Shown here: positions 7,121 to 7,685 of the stretch, one piece after another
Position numbering within the stretch: the stretch's first letter is position 1
Layout of the letters: the number at the start of each line of letters is the position of its first letter
Assembly (NCBI GenBank): GCA_022572335.1
Contig: JACZWD010000129.1
Coordinates: 1-7,685 of the forward strand
Length of the DNA stretch: 7,685 nt
DNA from: Pseudomonadota bacterium
GTDB taxonomy: Bacteria; Pseudomonadota; Alphaproteobacteria; Rhodospirillales; 2-02-FULL-58-16
Reading direction: 5' to 3'
Notes under the pieces: generated by a model
What the model was told of the DNA's origin: nothing
Database searches by the model: none
The model's input: the letters and a program-made list of their open reading frames with translations, nothing else
Position numbers and translations under genes: made by a program

Positions 7121-7127
7121 CCCGGCC
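7104..7127 (+). terminator. Hairpin spanning the fusion gene stop codon
   Basis: GGCCGGG (7104-7110) pairs perfectly with CCCGGCC (7121-7127) around a 10-base loop that contains the TAG stop (7118-7120). A separate 14-base palindrome, ACGGCCGCGGCCGT, lies just upstream at 7064-7077. No T-run follows, so intrinsic termination is only a possibility; either could simply reflect GC-rich sequence. Confidence 0.25.
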
Positions 7128-7184
7128 GCCGGACTCGACGACCCGGGCGATGCCCACGTCGAAGCGGGCCACGATAGGCCGGCC
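7111..7184. repeat. Imperfect 17-base direct repeat
   Basis: Bases 7111-7127 and 7168-7184 agree at 15 of 17 positions, sharing CCACGATAG and CCGGCC. The copies start 57 bases apart, which is exactly 19 codons, so they also give a repeated peptide pattern (GRxIV) in a short minus-strand frame at 7077-7202. The second copy contains GGCCGGCC (7177-7184). Function is unknown. It could be a local duplication or paired binding sites in the spacer before the permease gene. Confidence 0.5.
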
Positions 7185-7225
7185 AATACGCTCGATTATC
7201 ATCGGATCACACGTACCATCCGGTT

Positions 7226-7262
7226 TTGACAGAGGGTAATAGAGGGTAATAGAGGGTATTAG
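7226..7262 (+). promoter_or_regulatory. Putative promoter of the permease gene
   Basis: TTGACA (7226-7231) is a perfect sigma-70 -35 box and lies in the most AT-rich part of the window. The best -10-like hexamers are TAATAG (7247-7252, spacer 15) and TATTAG (7257-7262, spacer 25). Neither is at the ideal 17-base spacing, so strength would be modest or factor-dependent. Both come from the tandem repeats that fill the spacer. A promoter somewhere here is expected because the downstream gene is functionally unrelated to the glycan genes and separated by 149 bases. Confidence 0.4.
7231..7260. repeat. Three tandem 10-base repeats
   Basis: AGAGGGTAAT occurs at 7231-7240 and 7241-7250, and AGAGGGTATT (one mismatch) at 7251-7260. 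The period is close to one DNA helical turn. Each unit carries a Shine-Dalgarno-like AGAGGG; the last one (7251-7256) is 13 bases before the permease ATG, rather far for a normal site. The A/T content contrasts sharply with the surrounding sequence. Such arrays can arise by strand slippage or act as repeated protein-binding sites. Which applies here is not visible. Confidence 0.9.
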
Positions 7263-7269
7263 TACGCCC

Positions 7270-7685
7270 ATGCCCGTGTTCGACACCATGACCGTGACCG
7301 TCGCCCTGGTCGGTTTCGCGTTGGGGGGCGTGGTCAAGGGGATGACGGGCATCGGCCTGCCCATCGTCGCGATGGCCGTGCTGTCCAGCTTCCTGCCGGC
7401 GCCGCTGGTGCTCGGGCTTCTCACCCTGCCCATCGCGTTGACCAATCTTTGGATGACGGTGCAATCGGGCAACCTGATGGAGCCCTTGCGGCGCTTCTGG
7501 CCGATGATCGCCTGTCTTCTGGTGTTCATCTGGGTCGGCGCGCGGATCGTGGTCAACATCGAACCCAACACGCTCTTCGGCCTGCTCGGCGCCGTGGTCG
7601 TGCTGTTCACCACGACCAGCTTCTTCACGCCCGTGATGCGGGTGCCGCCGTCGGCGGAAAAGTGGGCCGGGGCGCTGGCCGGAAC
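7270..7685 (+). CDS. TauE/SafE-family permease, 5' part only
   Basis: The first 138 residues of an integral membrane protein of the TauE/SafE (sulfite exporter, formerly DUF81) family, cut off by the window end; family members are usually about 240-300 residues. The opening helix carries GFALGGVVKGMTGIGLP (residues 15-31), the glycine-rich signature repeated in each half of these transporters. Further hydrophobic segments lie at about 44-63, 77-95 and 100-119. Charged residues (EPLRR, 71-75) sit in a connecting loop. Known members export sulfite, sulfoacetate or other small organic anions, or are implicated in taurine metabolism; the substrate here cannot be told. I chose the ATG at 7270 because it precedes the first helix and follows AGAGGG at 7251-7256; an in-frame ATG at 7288 is an alternative. 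It has its own upstream spacer, so it is probably not part of the glycan operon. Confidence 0.88.
   Translation, partial: MPVFDTMTVTVALVGFALGGVVKGMTGIGLPIVAMAVLSSFLPAPLVLGLLTLPIALTNLWMTVQSGNLMEPLRRFWPMIACLLVFIWVGARIVVNIEPNTLFGLLGAVVVLFTTTSFFTPVMRVPPSAEKWAGALAG

Noticed and set aside
4846..7239. 797-codon plus-strand frame overlapping the fusion gene
   Set aside because: Low-complexity Arg/Pro/Gly translation; the frame at 4901-7120 carries all the glycosyltransferase motifs.
7231..7260. Tandem repeats as a CRISPR array
   Set aside because: The units are 10 bases long with no spacers between them and no cas genes nearby.

Overview
The window is very GC-rich, and all convincing genes lie on the + strand with strongly G/C-biased third codon positions. 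Together with the protein families seen, this suggests a high-GC proteobacterium, most likely an alphaproteobacterium of the Rhodospirillales type. That placement is an inference from composition and general protein feel, because no rRNA or marker gene is present. The window looks like the inside and right-hand edge of a surface-glycan (O-antigen, capsule, exopolysaccharide or protein glycosylation) gene cluster.

Layout. Positions 1-208 are a leader with a strong GC hairpin (8-32) and a possible -10 element (111-116). Then come four tightly packed genes: an FkbM-type SAM methyltransferase (209-1168) and three GT-B glycosyltransferases (1165-2409, 2406-3584, 3591-4802). The first two junctions are 4-base ATGA overlaps and the third is a 6-base gap, so this is almost certainly one translationally coupled operon. 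A 98-base gap with two small inverted repeats separates it from a 739-residue glycosyltransferase fusion (4901-7120). A 149-base, locally AT-richer spacer (7121-7269) follows. It carries a perfect TTGACA box and three tandem 10-base repeats, and leads into the start of a TauE/SafE-family membrane permease (7270 to beyond the window end), which is probably outside the glycan cluster.

How the genes fit together. The four GT-B enzymes would add successive sugars from activated donors to a carrier-linked oligosaccharide on the cytoplasmic side of the inner membrane. The FkbM enzyme would O-methylate a sugar hydroxyl or otherwise cap the glycan. No sugar-nucleotide synthesis, flippase, polymerase or ABC export gene is present, so the cluster must continue outside the window or rely on other loci.

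The most unusual items are these. The 739-residue protein carries an apparent GT4 acceptor half without its donor-binding half, fused in front of a complete GT4 enzyme and behind an unrecognised N-terminal module. The 10-base tandem repeats sit in the putative promoter and leader of the permease gene. Three of the glycosyltransferases depart from the canonical EX7E motif. I did not find a defence system, mobile element, CRISPR array or RNA gene.
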